Positions 26,601 through 34,817 of a stretch of 64,000 bases of DNA are shown here, piece by piece. This stretch comes from Desulfobacula sp. (GTDB taxonomy: Bacteria; Desulfobacterota; Desulfobacteria; Desulfobacterales; Desulfobacteraceae). The stretch spans positions 1 through 64,000 of the forward strand of contig NZ_JAQYWD010000015.1 of the NCBI RefSeq assembly GCF_030145145.1. The letters run 5' to 3'. The notes under the pieces were generated by a model, which saw only the letters and a list, made by a program, of their open reading frames with translations, searched no databases and had not been told where the DNA came from. Position 1 is the stretch's first letter. Each line of letters begins with the position of its first letter. The translations under genes and the position numbers were made by a program.

Positions 26601-27098
26601 GTGCTGGGCCGATTTGACGTTGAGCTTGACGGCAAAACCCTGCGGACAGAAAGGGTAAAACAAGCGTTTACAGATCAAATGGGCCAGGAAATCCCTGCGG
26701 ACCAGGCAATAGGACCCCTTGTTTTCGATACGGAAAACGCCCATCTCGCGCTGGAAAAACTTATGGAAAAACGAAGCGGCCCCCAAGCGGTCTCAGAATT
26801 TCAGGCCCGCTATAAACAGGCGACAGCCGGGGAAGTTAACCCGGCAAATCCGGATACAGCCTTTTACCAGGCCCTTTTTGACGAGCTGGTCAAGTTGGAG
26901 CCCCTGGAGGAAGCATCCCTTCAGCGCCTGGCCCAAAGCCGGGCAAAAGTCATTGAAAAAGAGTTTAACACAACTTCCGGCCTTGATGAAAGCCGGGTAG
27001 CGGTCGGTGATGTGGCTCCCGTGGAAAAGCCAGAGAAAAAAAGGGTCAAAACCCGTCTCCAGCTTGACGTGTTAAAAGCCCCAGCACCTCACCAATAG
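23652..27098 (+). CDS. DUF748/AsmA-like envelope protein
   Basis: A 1148-aa protein. A basic N-terminus is followed by one membrane segment (about residues 27-50), then a very long beta-rich periplasmic region. Repeated phrases of the type DGSITFSDLA, ENGTVDFSDLSL and ISTSLKNI fit AsmA-like/DUF748 proteins. The C-terminal part (DVISFNPGSHQLLPPEQEKL) is typical of DUF748. AsmA-like proteins are thought to bridge the periplasm and move phospholipids to the outer membrane. Monocistronic as far as can be seen. The exact substrate is inferred only from the family. Confidence 0.87.
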   Translation: MPDKKNNQGIPDKTSRTWRRLFLNRWLLTGVTAIMLYAMLGFVLAPHLVTSYVTRFSKETLNRQAAIGEVRVNPFLFTLDATNFSLTEPDGHPIIDVKRLFVDFELSSLFSRAWTFADILMEQPSVHISIEPDGHLNLASLADSLPKSEGPPPEKSPPPRLVVQHAEIVDGSITFSDLADTTPATETFAPLNIEFKEISTLPDQRGQCTIHAALPGGGAIGWNGKISLHPLFSEGHVRITDFKLATAWKFAQDELNLSKPEGNVNFNTAYRFDHLEQTPCLVLEHGNFELNGLKLIEKHQKTPLVSLETIKLSEMGFDSKKQLIKIPKTHVSNGRVAALVDNKGELNWQILVTAKKPSKKTAPVAMAPTSNAQPWKLNADALTIENIALDYKDNSRVNPLALRVDQFNLSLKAAAQIGGKNARTILESLKVRLTAVALLAEGNDSPLITLDRFALEDGRIDIGNRAITIPLIEITGGGAHLVRGKKGRIHIIEAFAPADRGMLKRKIAITDENARAKGNPWSFRLDSFELNGFETALVDQTVSPDIHYTLQDIRTSLKNISNDGKTPIYFDAGLKVFQGGQAHVKGQFGQTGNAVDATVKITELNLTPLQPAVAEFTTLTLESGNVSASADLAYQSAESGPKVRAEATVMVDDLKLNEAATGERILEWKRLSASGMTFGLAPDQLNIRELKLMEPGAKMVVFKDRSFNLAKLSKSPSTAGSKKNPRAASSNQAGFPVRIDSMRLENGTVDFSDLSLMLPFITQVTDLNGGISSISSAQQNRSAVQFEGRVDKFGRATMKGSLLPFAPKTFTDLNLAFQNVKMTSLSPYTATFAGRKISSGALNLNLEYKINNSELRGENSVILNRFSLGERVEAPNAVSLPLDLAIALLTDTQGKINIAVPVSGNLDDPKFSYGHVIWQAVANLITKAVTAPFRALGNLFGGENKTVDVISFNPGSHQLLPPEQEKLQKVAQALKNRPQLKLVVLGRFDVELDGKTLRTERVKQAFTDQMGQEIPADQAIGPLVFDTENAHLALEKLMEKRSGPQAVSEFQARYKQATAGEVNPANPDTAFYQALFDELVKLEPLEEASLQRLAQSRAKVIEKEFNTTSGLDESRVAVGDVAPVEKPEKKRVKTRLQLDVLKAPAPHQ

Positions 27099-27148
27099 GC
27101 AAAAGCAAAGGATATTTATGCGTGTGATCGATCCATACCTTTATTTTT

Positions 27149-27940
27149 TTACCAAACGGTTTTCATTCGACCACCATCGACAGATAATGATACCCCGGTA
27201 ATATAAGACGCTGCTTCAGACAATAAAAAAGTAGCTGCTTTTGCAAATTCTTCTGGTTTTCCATAGCGTTTCCAGGGGATCGTAGAGGCGACCTGCTCAC
27301 GCCGTTGTTCGAGAGTTATGCCGAACTGACTGGCCGCTTGAGCATCAATTGCAGAGAGTCGTTGCGTATCAATAAATCCAGGAATAATATTGTTAACGCG
27401 TATTTTGTCTTTTGCCAATTGTTGGGATAAACTTTTCACCAGACTGGTAACGCCCGAACGCATGACATTTGACAAGATTAAAACATCAATGGGTTCTTTT
27501 ACTGAAGATGACGTAATCGTCAGGATTGAGCCTCCCCCTTGTTGCTTCATAGAGGGAATAACCGACCGCATCATACGCACGGCACTCATTAACGTCAGGT
27601 CAAAGGCTGCCTGCCAGTCTTTATCATCAAACTGATCAAACAACCCAGTGGGTGGACCGCCGGCATTCACCAGCAATCCGTTGATTCGCCCATATGTTTT
27701 GAGCGTATCTGCTGTCCATCGTTCAATGCTGTCGCCATCGGCAGCATCAAATACAAAAGGCGTTACATGACTGCTGGTTTCTTTACGAATTCTTTCGGCA
27801 GCCGCTTCAATTTGCTTTTTTGAGCGGCTGGCCATTGATACCTGGGCCCCTTCCCGCGCACATTGCCGGGCAATCGCATACCCCATGCCTTTGCTTGCGG
27901 CAGCAATCATTACAACTTTATTCGTTAAATTTAATTCCAT
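27149..27940 (-). CDS. SDR-family oxidoreductase lacking the usual Tyr/Lys pair
   Basis: A 263-aa Rossmann protein. The cofactor motif appears as AAASKGMG (13-20) and LVNAGG follows near residue 90. The usual YxxxK pair after the catalytic Ser (about 144) is replaced: the region reads LILSNVMRSG, with Leu-156 and Met-160 where Tyr and Lys belong. An SDR subgroup with this LSN-x-x-R pattern exists, so the gene is probably not broken. Its reaction is unknown. GGAGG precedes the ATG. It is monocistronic and convergent to the DUF748 gene. Confidence 0.87.
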   Translation of the reverse strand: MELNLTNKVVMIAAASKGMGYAIARQCAREGAQVSMASRSKKQIEAAAERIRKETSSHVTPFVFDAADGDSIERWTADTLKTYGRINGLLVNAGGPPTGLFDQFDDKDWQAAFDLTLMSAVRMMRSVIPSMKQQGGGSILTITSSSVKEPIDVLILSNVMRSGVTSLVKSLSQQLAKDKIRVNNIIPGFIDTQRLSAIDAQAASQFGITLEQRREQVASTIPWKRYGKPEEFAKAATFLLSEAASYITGVSLSVDGGRMKTVW

Positions 27941-28048
27941 GGTATACCTCCAGTTAAAACCGATATTCGACTCGCATCCCTTATAAATCAGTTCTCAAAA
28001 AATATCAAACCTGTACAGGAAATACAGGCATCGGATGTCTGGAAAGAA

Positions 28049-29164
28049 TTATTTCATTAACTGGTCTATCACCGTATCCGGCAGAATGATGCTTGAACGG
28101 CCCTTATCCGGTGAAGTATTCAATTCATTTTGTTTTTTGGCTACCCGCAATGCTCTTTGTTTTTTCTTGCGTGCGGCCTGTTTTAAATGGGAAATGGTAT
28201 CTTCCGGCATATCCTCCACAATAAGATAGCCTGATTCCCGGGCCTTTTCGACCATTTCCAGCCCCTTGTCTGACCGTATCAAGAGGGTATTCCAACCGGG
28301 CCGACCTTCAAACATTCCAACTGAAATATCCGCCCATTCAGATGTCAAATCTATACAATTGAAACAGCTCTGGTCTATGTAAGGCCGAATATCCTTTAAC
28401 GGAATTTCGATCTTTTCGTCCGGGGTTTTTACAACAAACATATCCGCAGGCGGCGGTGGTATATCCATTCCCGTTATATTTTTTCCATTACATTTTTTTT
28501 CTAAAAAGGGTACAAACCGGGTGGGTGAAAGCGCCCAGTTACAAAACAATCCCACGGTAAAAATCTGACTGTGTTTGATCGCTTCAATGTCCAACTGGTT
28601 ATAGTTCATTTGGGCGATGGCAGTCATTTGGCAGGGGGTTCCCACCATGCCTATCTTCCTATACCCCTCGTGAATAGCCTGATTCAATGCCGATACGGTT
28701 GGTGCGGCCGTGAATTTTGAACCCGCACAGGACAGGACCTCATCCACACGCGTAACAATTCGGGGCATTGGCCTGCCGTTCAGGCTATCGGTGAGAACGG
28801 CTGCATCGAAATAATCGAATGCCAGGCCAAACGCCATAACCGCACTTACGGTGCCCCCCCCCTGATAGGGTTGTTCCGGCAGGGCCCCACCCGCCCTGGC
28901 TGCTTTAATCGCCTTAAACTGACCAATCTCAAGGCCCTGATAGGGCTTTCCAAGAAGCTTTTGGGATAATTCTGCGTAGTCAACTTCAATTTTCGGACAA
29001 TAGGCATGGCACCGACCCGTTTCAAGGTCGCATTCAAACACTTGCACCGTGTTTCCAAGATACTGTTTAAAATAGGGACACAAATTAATACATGCCCCAC
29101 ATCCACAGCATTTATCGGTCATTTGAACCCATTTGGTCAATTCTTTGGGCCCTTCAATTTTCAT
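28049..29164 (-). CDS. FrhB-like Fe-S flavoprotein (F420H2 dehydrogenase/hydrogenase beta-subunit family)
   Basis: About 371 aa. The N-terminus carries a ferredoxin-like block (CCGCGACINLCPYF) with further cysteines (CDLETGRCHAYCP). The core includes CAGSKFTAAPTV, GMVGTPCQ and YIDQSCFNCIDLTSEWADIS, all typical of FrhB/FpoF proteins with FAD and [4Fe-4S]. Without methanogenic F420 enzymes, relatives usually connect ferredoxin to another carrier. It ends the operon that encodes a ferredoxin-reducing IorAB, so it may reoxidise that ferredoxin. AGGAG lies 10 bp before the ATG at 29164. Confidence 0.87.
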   Translation of the reverse strand: MKIEGPKELTKWVQMTDKCCGCGACINLCPYFKQYLGNTVQVFECDLETGRCHAYCPKIEVDYAELSQKLLGKPYQGLEIGQFKAIKAARAGGALPEQPYQGGGTVSAVMAFGLAFDYFDAAVLTDSLNGRPMPRIVTRVDEVLSCAGSKFTAAPTVSALNQAIHEGYRKIGMVGTPCQMTAIAQMNYNQLDIEAIKHSQIFTVGLFCNWALSPTRFVPFLEKKCNGKNITGMDIPPPPADMFVVKTPDEKIEIPLKDIRPYIDQSCFNCIDLTSEWADISVGMFEGRPGWNTLLIRSDKGLEMVEKARESGYLIVEDMPEDTISHLKQAARKKKQRALRVAKKQNELNTSPDKGRSSIILPDTVIDQLMK

Positions 29165-29191
29165 CTTAATCATTCTCCTGATGCGTTTTTT

Positions 29192-30505
29192 TTATTTCAT
29201 TACCTGGGGCAACCACAATGCAAGTTTTGGATACATCATGATGAGGGCAATGGCCACAGCGTCACAAATCAAAAAGGGTACGGCAGCCTTATAAATATCT
29301 GTCATCTTGGTATCTGGTGGCGCAGATCCTTTCATCACAAAAAGAATCATACCAAAAGGCGGTGTCGTTAACGCCATTTCAAAATTAATCAACAATAAAA
29401 TCGCAAACCAGACAGGATCAAAGCCGAGGGTTGTGACGATGGGCATGTATATGGGGAGAATCATCATCATCAAAGCGATTTCATCCATAAAACATCCCAG
29501 AAAAAGTACTGTAAAAAGCATGCCGACCAGTATGGCCGTCGGTGGAAGCGGCAGGGTTGTGGTGAATTCAATGAGGCCTTTGACACATCCGGTATAGGCG
29601 AGAATCTGACTAAAGGCCATGGCACCGAGAAGTATACTCAAGAGCATAATGGTTATTTTTGTCGCATTGGTGATGGACACCTTTACCACCTCCCAGGTCA
29701 GACTCCGATAGCAGGCCGCAAGAATAAACGCCCCCAGCGCCCCTAAAGCCGCTGCCTCGGAAGGGGTGGCGATCCCAATGAGGATCACACCGATGACCAG
29801 AAAAATGATGATGGCAATCGGAACAACATTGATCAATGTAATACGGATCTTTTTTGCCAGGGGAATGTGCGGGATGGTATAGGGGGGCGCAATGGATGGT
29901 TGCAGGTAACACCGGATAATGATATAGCCCGCATACAACAGTCCCATCAAAATACCGGGAAATACGCCCGCCATGAGCAGTTTGCCCACGGAAAGCGATG
30001 CCAGGCTGGCAAGCAGGACGATATCCGCACTGGGCGGAATAATCATGGCAATACCACCGCTACCCAATATAGGCCCCAGACTCATGGGTTTTTTGTAGCC
30101 TCTTTTTTCCATATCCGGGGTTAAGGTTGCCGCCAGCATCGCCGTACTGGCCACACCGGAACCACTCAGGGTTGAAGAAACCACGCCTGCCCCAACACCG
30201 AGAAGACCCAGCCGTCCCGGAACTCTTCCCAGCCAGGTATCGACCACATCAATTGCGCGTCCAGCCATTCCTGACCGAAACAACACTTCCCCCAGCAATA
30301 TGAATAAAGGAAAGGGCAGCAGTACAAAACTCTTCACAGAGTTTTTCATGGTCAATATCAATTGTCCCAGGCCCGATTCCCCGCCCCAGAATAGAAAAAC
30401 CCCGATAACATTGACAGTCATAAACGCCATGAAAACAGGCATGCCCGTTAACATGAAACAAATCAAACTCAGAAAAATCAATAAAAGAACAAAGTACCAC
30501 TCCAA
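29192..30505 (-). CDS. dctM: TRAP transporter large permease DctM (system 1)
   Basis: About 437 aa and strongly hydrophobic, with roughly 12 membrane segments. It shows DctM signatures GVVSSTLSGSGVASTAM, GSGGIAMIIPPSADIV and ATPSEAAALGALGAF. The start is a TTG: the one at 30505 has GGAGG 9 bp upstream, while the TTG at 30511 is too close. It forms the ion-driven channel of a TRAP importer with DctQ and periplasmic DctP. The neighbouring IorAB and aminotransferase suggest an aromatic 2-oxo or amino acid as substrate, an inference only. Confidence 0.93.
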   Translation of the reverse strand: MEWYFVLLLIFLSLICFMLTGMPVFMAFMTVNVIGVFLFWGGESGLGQLILTMKNSVKSFVLLPFPLFILLGEVLFRSGMAGRAIDVVDTWLGRVPGRLGLLGVGAGVVSSTLSGSGVASTAMLAATLTPDMEKRGYKKPMSLGPILGSGGIAMIIPPSADIVLLASLASLSVGKLLMAGVFPGILMGLLYAGYIIIRCYLQPSIAPPYTIPHIPLAKKIRITLINVVPIAIIIFLVIGVILIGIATPSEAAALGALGAFILAACYRSLTWEVVKVSITNATKITIMLLSILLGAMAFSQILAYTGCVKGLIEFTTTLPLPPTAILVGMLFTVLFLGCFMDEIALMMMILPIYMPIVTTLGFDPVWFAILLLINFEMALTTPPFGMILFVMKGSAPPDTKMTDIYKAAVPFLICDAVAIALIMMYPKLALWLPQVMK

Positions 30506-30570
30506 GATCAAAATCCTCCCTATATATCAAACCGATCCCTGTTAAGAACATGTTACCGGAATCTAAAAAT

Positions 30571-31062
30571 TTATTCGAACGGCTTTATCAATACTTTTAT
30601 ATGGTCACCAATCTGGCGTAACATTTGGATAACGAAAAGGATCAAACCAAAAGCAATGGGAATGAGCAACGTTACCTTTGGCACCCGGAGGATTCCGGTT
30701 TCAACCGCATACTTCCGCTGCCAGAGTTCAGCGATTTCAATTAAGCCATAATACAGAATAATTGATACGGTTATTACCGAGACAATAGATGCAAATAATT
30801 CAACGGCAGCTCGGGTTTTCAAGTTCAGGCGATCAACTATAAAATCCATTCGAACGTGAAAATTTTCTTTCAGCAACCACCCGATTCCCATGCTGACGAT
30901 CCCGACAAGCATAAATTCACAGATATCCATGGCCCAAATGATCGGTTGATTAAAAAGATATCGCATAAACACATCCAGACACACTAACAACATTGCAACA
31001 GACAGCATCATGCATGCGAGGAACATCAACAGGTCGAGAAAATGATCAAACAGTTTTCCCAT
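30571..31062 (-). CDS. dctQ: TRAP transporter small permease DctQ (system 1)
   Basis: About 163 aa with four membrane segments. MRYLFNQPIIWAMDICEFM is typical of DctQ. The ATG at 31062 is chosen: AAAGG lies upstream, and an earlier GTG at 31089 abuts GGAG too closely. It pairs with the DctM encoded 66 bp downstream. A strong hairpin lies between it and dctP. Confidence 0.9.
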   Translation of the reverse strand: MGKLFDHFLDLLMFLACMMLSVAMLLVCLDVFMRYLFNQPIIWAMDICEFMLVGIVSMGIGWLLKENFHVRMDFIVDRLNLKTRAAVELFASIVSVITVSIILYYGLIEIAELWQRKYAVETGILRVPKVTLLIPIAFGLILFVIQMLRQIGDHIKVLIKPFE

Positions 31063-31120
31063 TTTTTTTAATCCTTTCAAAATCAACACCTCCCCGTCGA
31101 TCGGGTATATGGTCTAACAG

Positions 31121-31149
31121 CAGTGGGCTGGTATTTACCCAGCCCACTG
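31121..31149 (-). terminator. Intercistronic hairpin between dctP and dctQ (system 1)
   Basis: CAGTGGGCTGG (31121-31131) and CCAGCCCACTG (31139-31149) are perfect 11-bp complements around a 7-nt loop. It lies 22 bp after the dctP stop and before dctQ. It probably acts as a partial terminator or 3' stabiliser that raises dctP expression over the permeases. Confidence 0.75.
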
Positions 31150-31171
31150 TTTATAGTGGTTCCGAATTAAT

Positions 31172-32176
31172 TTACTTTGAATGCCCTACCAGTTTGGAAA
31201 ATCGATTGAAATCTTCGGGGTTCATGTTTTTTTGCACATAGCCCCAAAGTGCGTCATCCCAGGTTTTCTTGAACGCTTCATTGTCTTTTTCGCTCCATTC
31301 AATTCGTTCAATCCCCGAAGTCAGCATGGCGCCCGTACCATATTTTTGGCCGTTATAGAGCCAGAAGTGATAGGCATAAATCTCTTCAAGATGGTCGATG
31401 ATGGGCTGTGTTAACCATTTTTGCTCCTGTGGAGACAAGGATTCCCAGACATCTTGATTGATGAGGGGACAAGACGGGGTGGACCCTTCCAACAACTTGG
31501 GGCCGACCCAGTATTTAGACACTTCATGCCATCCAAATTGCGTATAGCCAACCGGTACCATTGTGAATCCGTCAATTGTATTGCGCTCCATGGCGGTATA
31601 AATTTCCATTAAAGAAACACTGACCGGGATGGCGCCGACAGCTTTAACTGAATCAAAATAGGATGCGCCGGTCCTGATTTTTTTCCCCTTCAGATCCCCA
31701 GGGCTCTTGGCCTTGACATTGGTGGTGAGTGTTAAAAATTGTGCCGTATAAAGCGGGCCAACCCAGTATGCATTACAATCCCGCTTGATGATTTCCCGGT
31801 AAAAATCCCAAACCCCTTTTTCCTTTTCTTCCCAAGGCGGCATGCCGGTTAAAACCATTGCAGATCCCAGCGGTGTCATTTGAGAGATATCATCTCCCAT
31901 GGAAAAAATCATATCAATACGGCCCTTACTCAGAGCAAAAATTTGTTCTTCACTGGGTATGACTTCTCCAGCACCCTTGATATCGATGATTAACTGCCCT
32001 TTGGATGCATTTTCAACCCATTCCTTATACTGCCAAATGTGTTTCATATTGATGTTGTCAACGGGTATCAGGCCCACAGCACTGAGCACTCTGGGTTTAT
32101 CAGCAGCATTGGCACACACGACAAACAAAAAAAGTGATGATAACAGTATGATTGTACCGACTAAATGTTTTTTCAT
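31172..32176 (-). CDS. dctP: TRAP transporter solute-binding protein DctP (system 1)
   Basis: A 334-aa periplasmic binding protein. The signal peptide is residues 1-24 (MKKHLVGTIILLSSLFLF...ANA). Family features include GKKIRTG with the conserved carboxylate-binding Arg, and MERNTIDGFTM. GGAGCG precedes the ATG. The ligand cannot be read directly; the operon suggests an aromatic acid. Its stop is 22 bp from the hairpin before dctQ. Confidence 0.92.
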   Translation of the reverse strand: MKKHLVGTIILLSSLFLFVVCANAADKPRVLSAVGLIPVDNINMKHIWQYKEWVENASKGQLIIDIKGAGEVIPSEEQIFALSKGRIDMIFSMGDDISQMTPLGSAMVLTGMPPWEEKEKGVWDFYREIIKRDCNAYWVGPLYTAQFLTLTTNVKAKSPGDLKGKKIRTGASYFDSVKAVGAIPVSVSLMEIYTAMERNTIDGFTMVPVGYTQFGWHEVSKYWVGPKLLEGSTPSCPLINQDVWESLSPQEQKWLTQPIIDHLEEIYAYHFWLYNGQKYGTGAMLTSGIERIEWSEKDNEAFKKTWDDALWGYVQKNMNPEDFNRFSKLVGHSK

Positions 32177-32274
32177 TTCGAACGCTCCTTTTTAAATAAA
32201 ATTAATGGGTTATATTCCAATCAATTGCATCTTTACACACGCACCGTGACACACTCGATCGATAATCCGTTTCG

Positions 32275-32880
32275 TTACTGCCTGGAACAAAGCGCCTTTC
32301 CCCTGGAAAATGCCGCTATATTCGGCAGGGCATATCTTGCAGGAACCGTTTGACGGATAGCATCTTCAAACAATTCAGCACGAATACCCAACTGTCCTGT
32401 GGCGAAAAAAGTCCCCAGCATGATGGTGTTCAAAAATTGTATGTTGCCCAGCGATTTTGCCGTGTCTGTACCCGAGACCCACCATACTTTTTTGCTCATT
32501 TTTTCCAAAAGACGATACAACGCTTCAACATCCGGGTAAAGAAATCGTCCCGCCTGAACGCCGACCGGATTGACAGGGTGATCGTTGACCACCACCACCG
32601 TATGTTTATTCCCATATTGCGTCATGATACGCAACGCTTCCAGGGGCTCAAACGCCAGAAGAAAATCCAGGTCTCCCTCGGGTACAAGGGGTGGCATCAT
32701 CCGGTCACGGTTCCATCGAATATGGCTTGCAACGGAACCGCCGCGCTGGGACAAACCGTAAACATCGCCGACAGAAACCTCCCACCCATCCGCCAGGGCA
32801 GCAGCGGCAAGGAGTTTGGCAGCAAGAACGTTTCCCTGTCCACCAACACCTGTAATGATCGTATTTATTGACTGTTTCAT
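32275..32880 (-). CDS. iorB: Indolepyruvate:ferredoxin oxidoreductase beta subunit
   Basis: A 201-aa gamma-domain type subunit. The motif GVGGQGNVLAAKLLA near the start and YGLSQRGGSVASHIRW are typical of IorB. It shares a 4-bp ATGA overlap with iorA, so the two are translated together. With IorA it oxidatively decarboxylates aryl pyruvates to aryl-acetyl-CoA and reduces ferredoxin. Followed after about 100 bp by dctP. Confidence 0.93.
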   Translation of the reverse strand: MKQSINTIITGVGGQGNVLAAKLLAAAALADGWEVSVGDVYGLSQRGGSVASHIRWNRDRMMPPLVPEGDLDFLLAFEPLEALRIMTQYGNKHTVVVVNDHPVNPVGVQAGRFLYPDVEALYRLLEKMSKKVWWVSGTDTAKSLGNIQFLNTIMLGTFFATGQLGIRAELFEDAIRQTVPARYALPNIAAFSRGKALCSRQ

Positions 32881-34817
32881 TTTTCAAAATCTCCCGCTTT
32901 TTTTAACCGTATGGCACTTTGCGGACAGACCTGGACGCACAAACCACAACCGGTGCATAGCTGCGCTTCAACACATGGTTTCCCTGATGCCGCATCCACA
33001 GAAATGGCCGGACAATTCAATATTCGACTACAAAATTGGTTACATCCGCATGTTTTTGCAAGGCATTTTTTAGAATCGATACTGGCCACACTTGGCTCTG
33101 GATTCGGCATTTTTTTGATGGCGTATGTGGCGCATGGATGTCGAAACACTATCACATGAACCCCTTTTTCCAAACGCAGGGCTTTCAAAATCGCATCAAT
33201 GGCCTTTTGTAAATCTGCAACCGGATCTATGACCGATGTGATAGCACCGATGCCCTCGGCTGTTTTTTCTATGGACACGGTTTGTTCAGCACCGGGGAAA
33301 TTGTCAGGGGTTGACGGATTGATTTGGAACCCGGTCATGGCGGTAACTGAATTGTCCAGGATAATAAAAACAGCATTCATCTTGTGATGAACGGCATTAA
33401 CAAGTGCAGGAAGTCCGGCATGAAAAAATGTAGAATCGCCTGCGGCTGCCAGCACAGGCTGGTCAAATCCCAGGGCTGCCAACCGGCTGAACCCATTGAG
33501 GTTTCCCATTCCCGATCCCATGCAATGCAAGGCTTTGATCTGCTCAAATCCTGTTGCGCCCGCACCTAATCCATAACATCCGATGTCGCCCACCAGGAAG
33601 CCCTGGCGGTCATCCAGTTTTAATGCTGTTTTAATGGCAAAAAACGATGCTCTATGGGGACATCCCTGACAAAAGGAAAGCTCACGGGGAATCAACATCG
33701 CCTGGGCCTGGGACTTTAATTTTTCTGGAATTCCAGATTCTACAGCCACTTTTTTCCCAAGCAATCGACTGAATGTTTTCACCAGAATCGTCGTGTTCAT
33801 TTCACCGACACCCGGAACCCATCCGTTTCGCTTTCCAAAGAACCGGGTCGTATTGAGAACGAATTGATTTTCAGCATAAACAACCTTGACAGCTTCTTCC
33901 AGAAATGGATCCACTTCTTCGGCAAAAACAACGTCCTTAGCATGTGCAAGATGTTTAATAATCAGCTGGGAAGGAAGGGGAAAGACCGTTCCAATTTTTA
34001 ACAAACCGACCGTATTCTCTGCATTGAGCACATGGATGGCTTCATCGGCATAAACCGCACTCTGCCCTGACGCAATAACAAGTGTGGTTGCGTCTTCCGG
34101 GCCTGAATAGGTGTTAAATTCATCTGTTTCAAAATCGGCACAAACCGCCTGCATGACACCCAGCAATCGGCTGTGATTTTGAGTTACCAGAAAAGGAAGT
34201 GCCACCATTGGTTTGTCAATATCAAAATAGACTGGTGTGGCATTTTTTTTAACCGGACCGGTAACCACTGGACCACGGCCATGTGACAAACGGGATACGG
34301 CTCTCAAGAGGCATGGCACACCATATTTCTGTGAAAGATTCAATGCAGCGACAGCCATATCCTTGGCCTCCTGAGGCGTGGACGGCTCAAATAGAGGAAT
34401 TTGTGCTATTTTGGCAAAATGTCGCGAATCCTCTTCATTGCTGCTGGTTAATGGACCAGGATCATCACAAACGACTACCAGTAATGCCCCCGGCAGTTTA
34501 TTCAAACAGACGGTGGTTAAAAAATCAGCACAGACATTCATGCCATTTTGTTTCATGGTCACAACGGCACGTTGACCGGCAAAGGAAAAGGCTGCTGCTG
34601 CTTCCAGGGCCACAATTTCATTTACGGCCCACTCAACGCATACGTTATGGCTGCGTTTATATTTAAAGAGTGTCTCAACAATTTCCGATGAAGGATTGCC
34701 AGGGTAACCGGTGGCATAAGCAATCCCTCCTTCCAGCACCCCTTGGGCAATCGCTTCGTTACCCATCATTAAAACCCGGCTTGAGTCTCTCTTTTTCGTT
34801 TCCCTTACATCAGGCAT
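32877..34817 (-). CDS. iorA: Indolepyruvate:ferredoxin oxidoreductase alpha subunit
   Basis: A 646-aa fusion of pyrimidine and TPP domains with a C-terminal ferredoxin. The N-terminal part has YATGYPGNPSSE. The TPP-binding region is GDSTFFHAGL to LDNSVTAMTG, and CQGCPHR is the cluster-near motif. The C-terminus has two cysteine blocks, KTCGCNQFCSRILNCP and CTGCGLCVQVCP; the first has unusual Cys spacing. It acts on aryl pyruvates (indolepyruvate, phenylpyruvate, 4-hydroxyphenylpyruvate). The start overlaps the aminotransferase stop by 8 bp. Confidence 0.94.
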   Translation of the reverse strand: MPDVRETKKRDSSRVLMMGNEAIAQGVLEGGIAYATGYPGNPSSEIVETLFKYKRSHNVCVEWAVNEIVALEAAAAFSFAGQRAVVTMKQNGMNVCADFLTTVCLNKLPGALLVVVCDDPGPLTSSNEEDSRHFAKIAQIPLFEPSTPQEAKDMAVAALNLSQKYGVPCLLRAVSRLSHGRGPVVTGPVKKNATPVYFDIDKPMVALPFLVTQNHSRLLGVMQAVCADFETDEFNTYSGPEDATTLVIASGQSAVYADEAIHVLNAENTVGLLKIGTVFPLPSQLIIKHLAHAKDVVFAEEVDPFLEEAVKVVYAENQFVLNTTRFFGKRNGWVPGVGEMNTTILVKTFSRLLGKKVAVESGIPEKLKSQAQAMLIPRELSFCQGCPHRASFFAIKTALKLDDRQGFLVGDIGCYGLGAGATGFEQIKALHCMGSGMGNLNGFSRLAALGFDQPVLAAAGDSTFFHAGLPALVNAVHHKMNAVFIILDNSVTAMTGFQINPSTPDNFPGAEQTVSIEKTAEGIGAITSVIDPVADLQKAIDAILKALRLEKGVHVIVFRHPCATYAIKKMPNPEPSVASIDSKKCLAKTCGCNQFCSRILNCPAISVDAASGKPCVEAQLCTGCGLCVQVCPQSAIRLKKAGDFEK

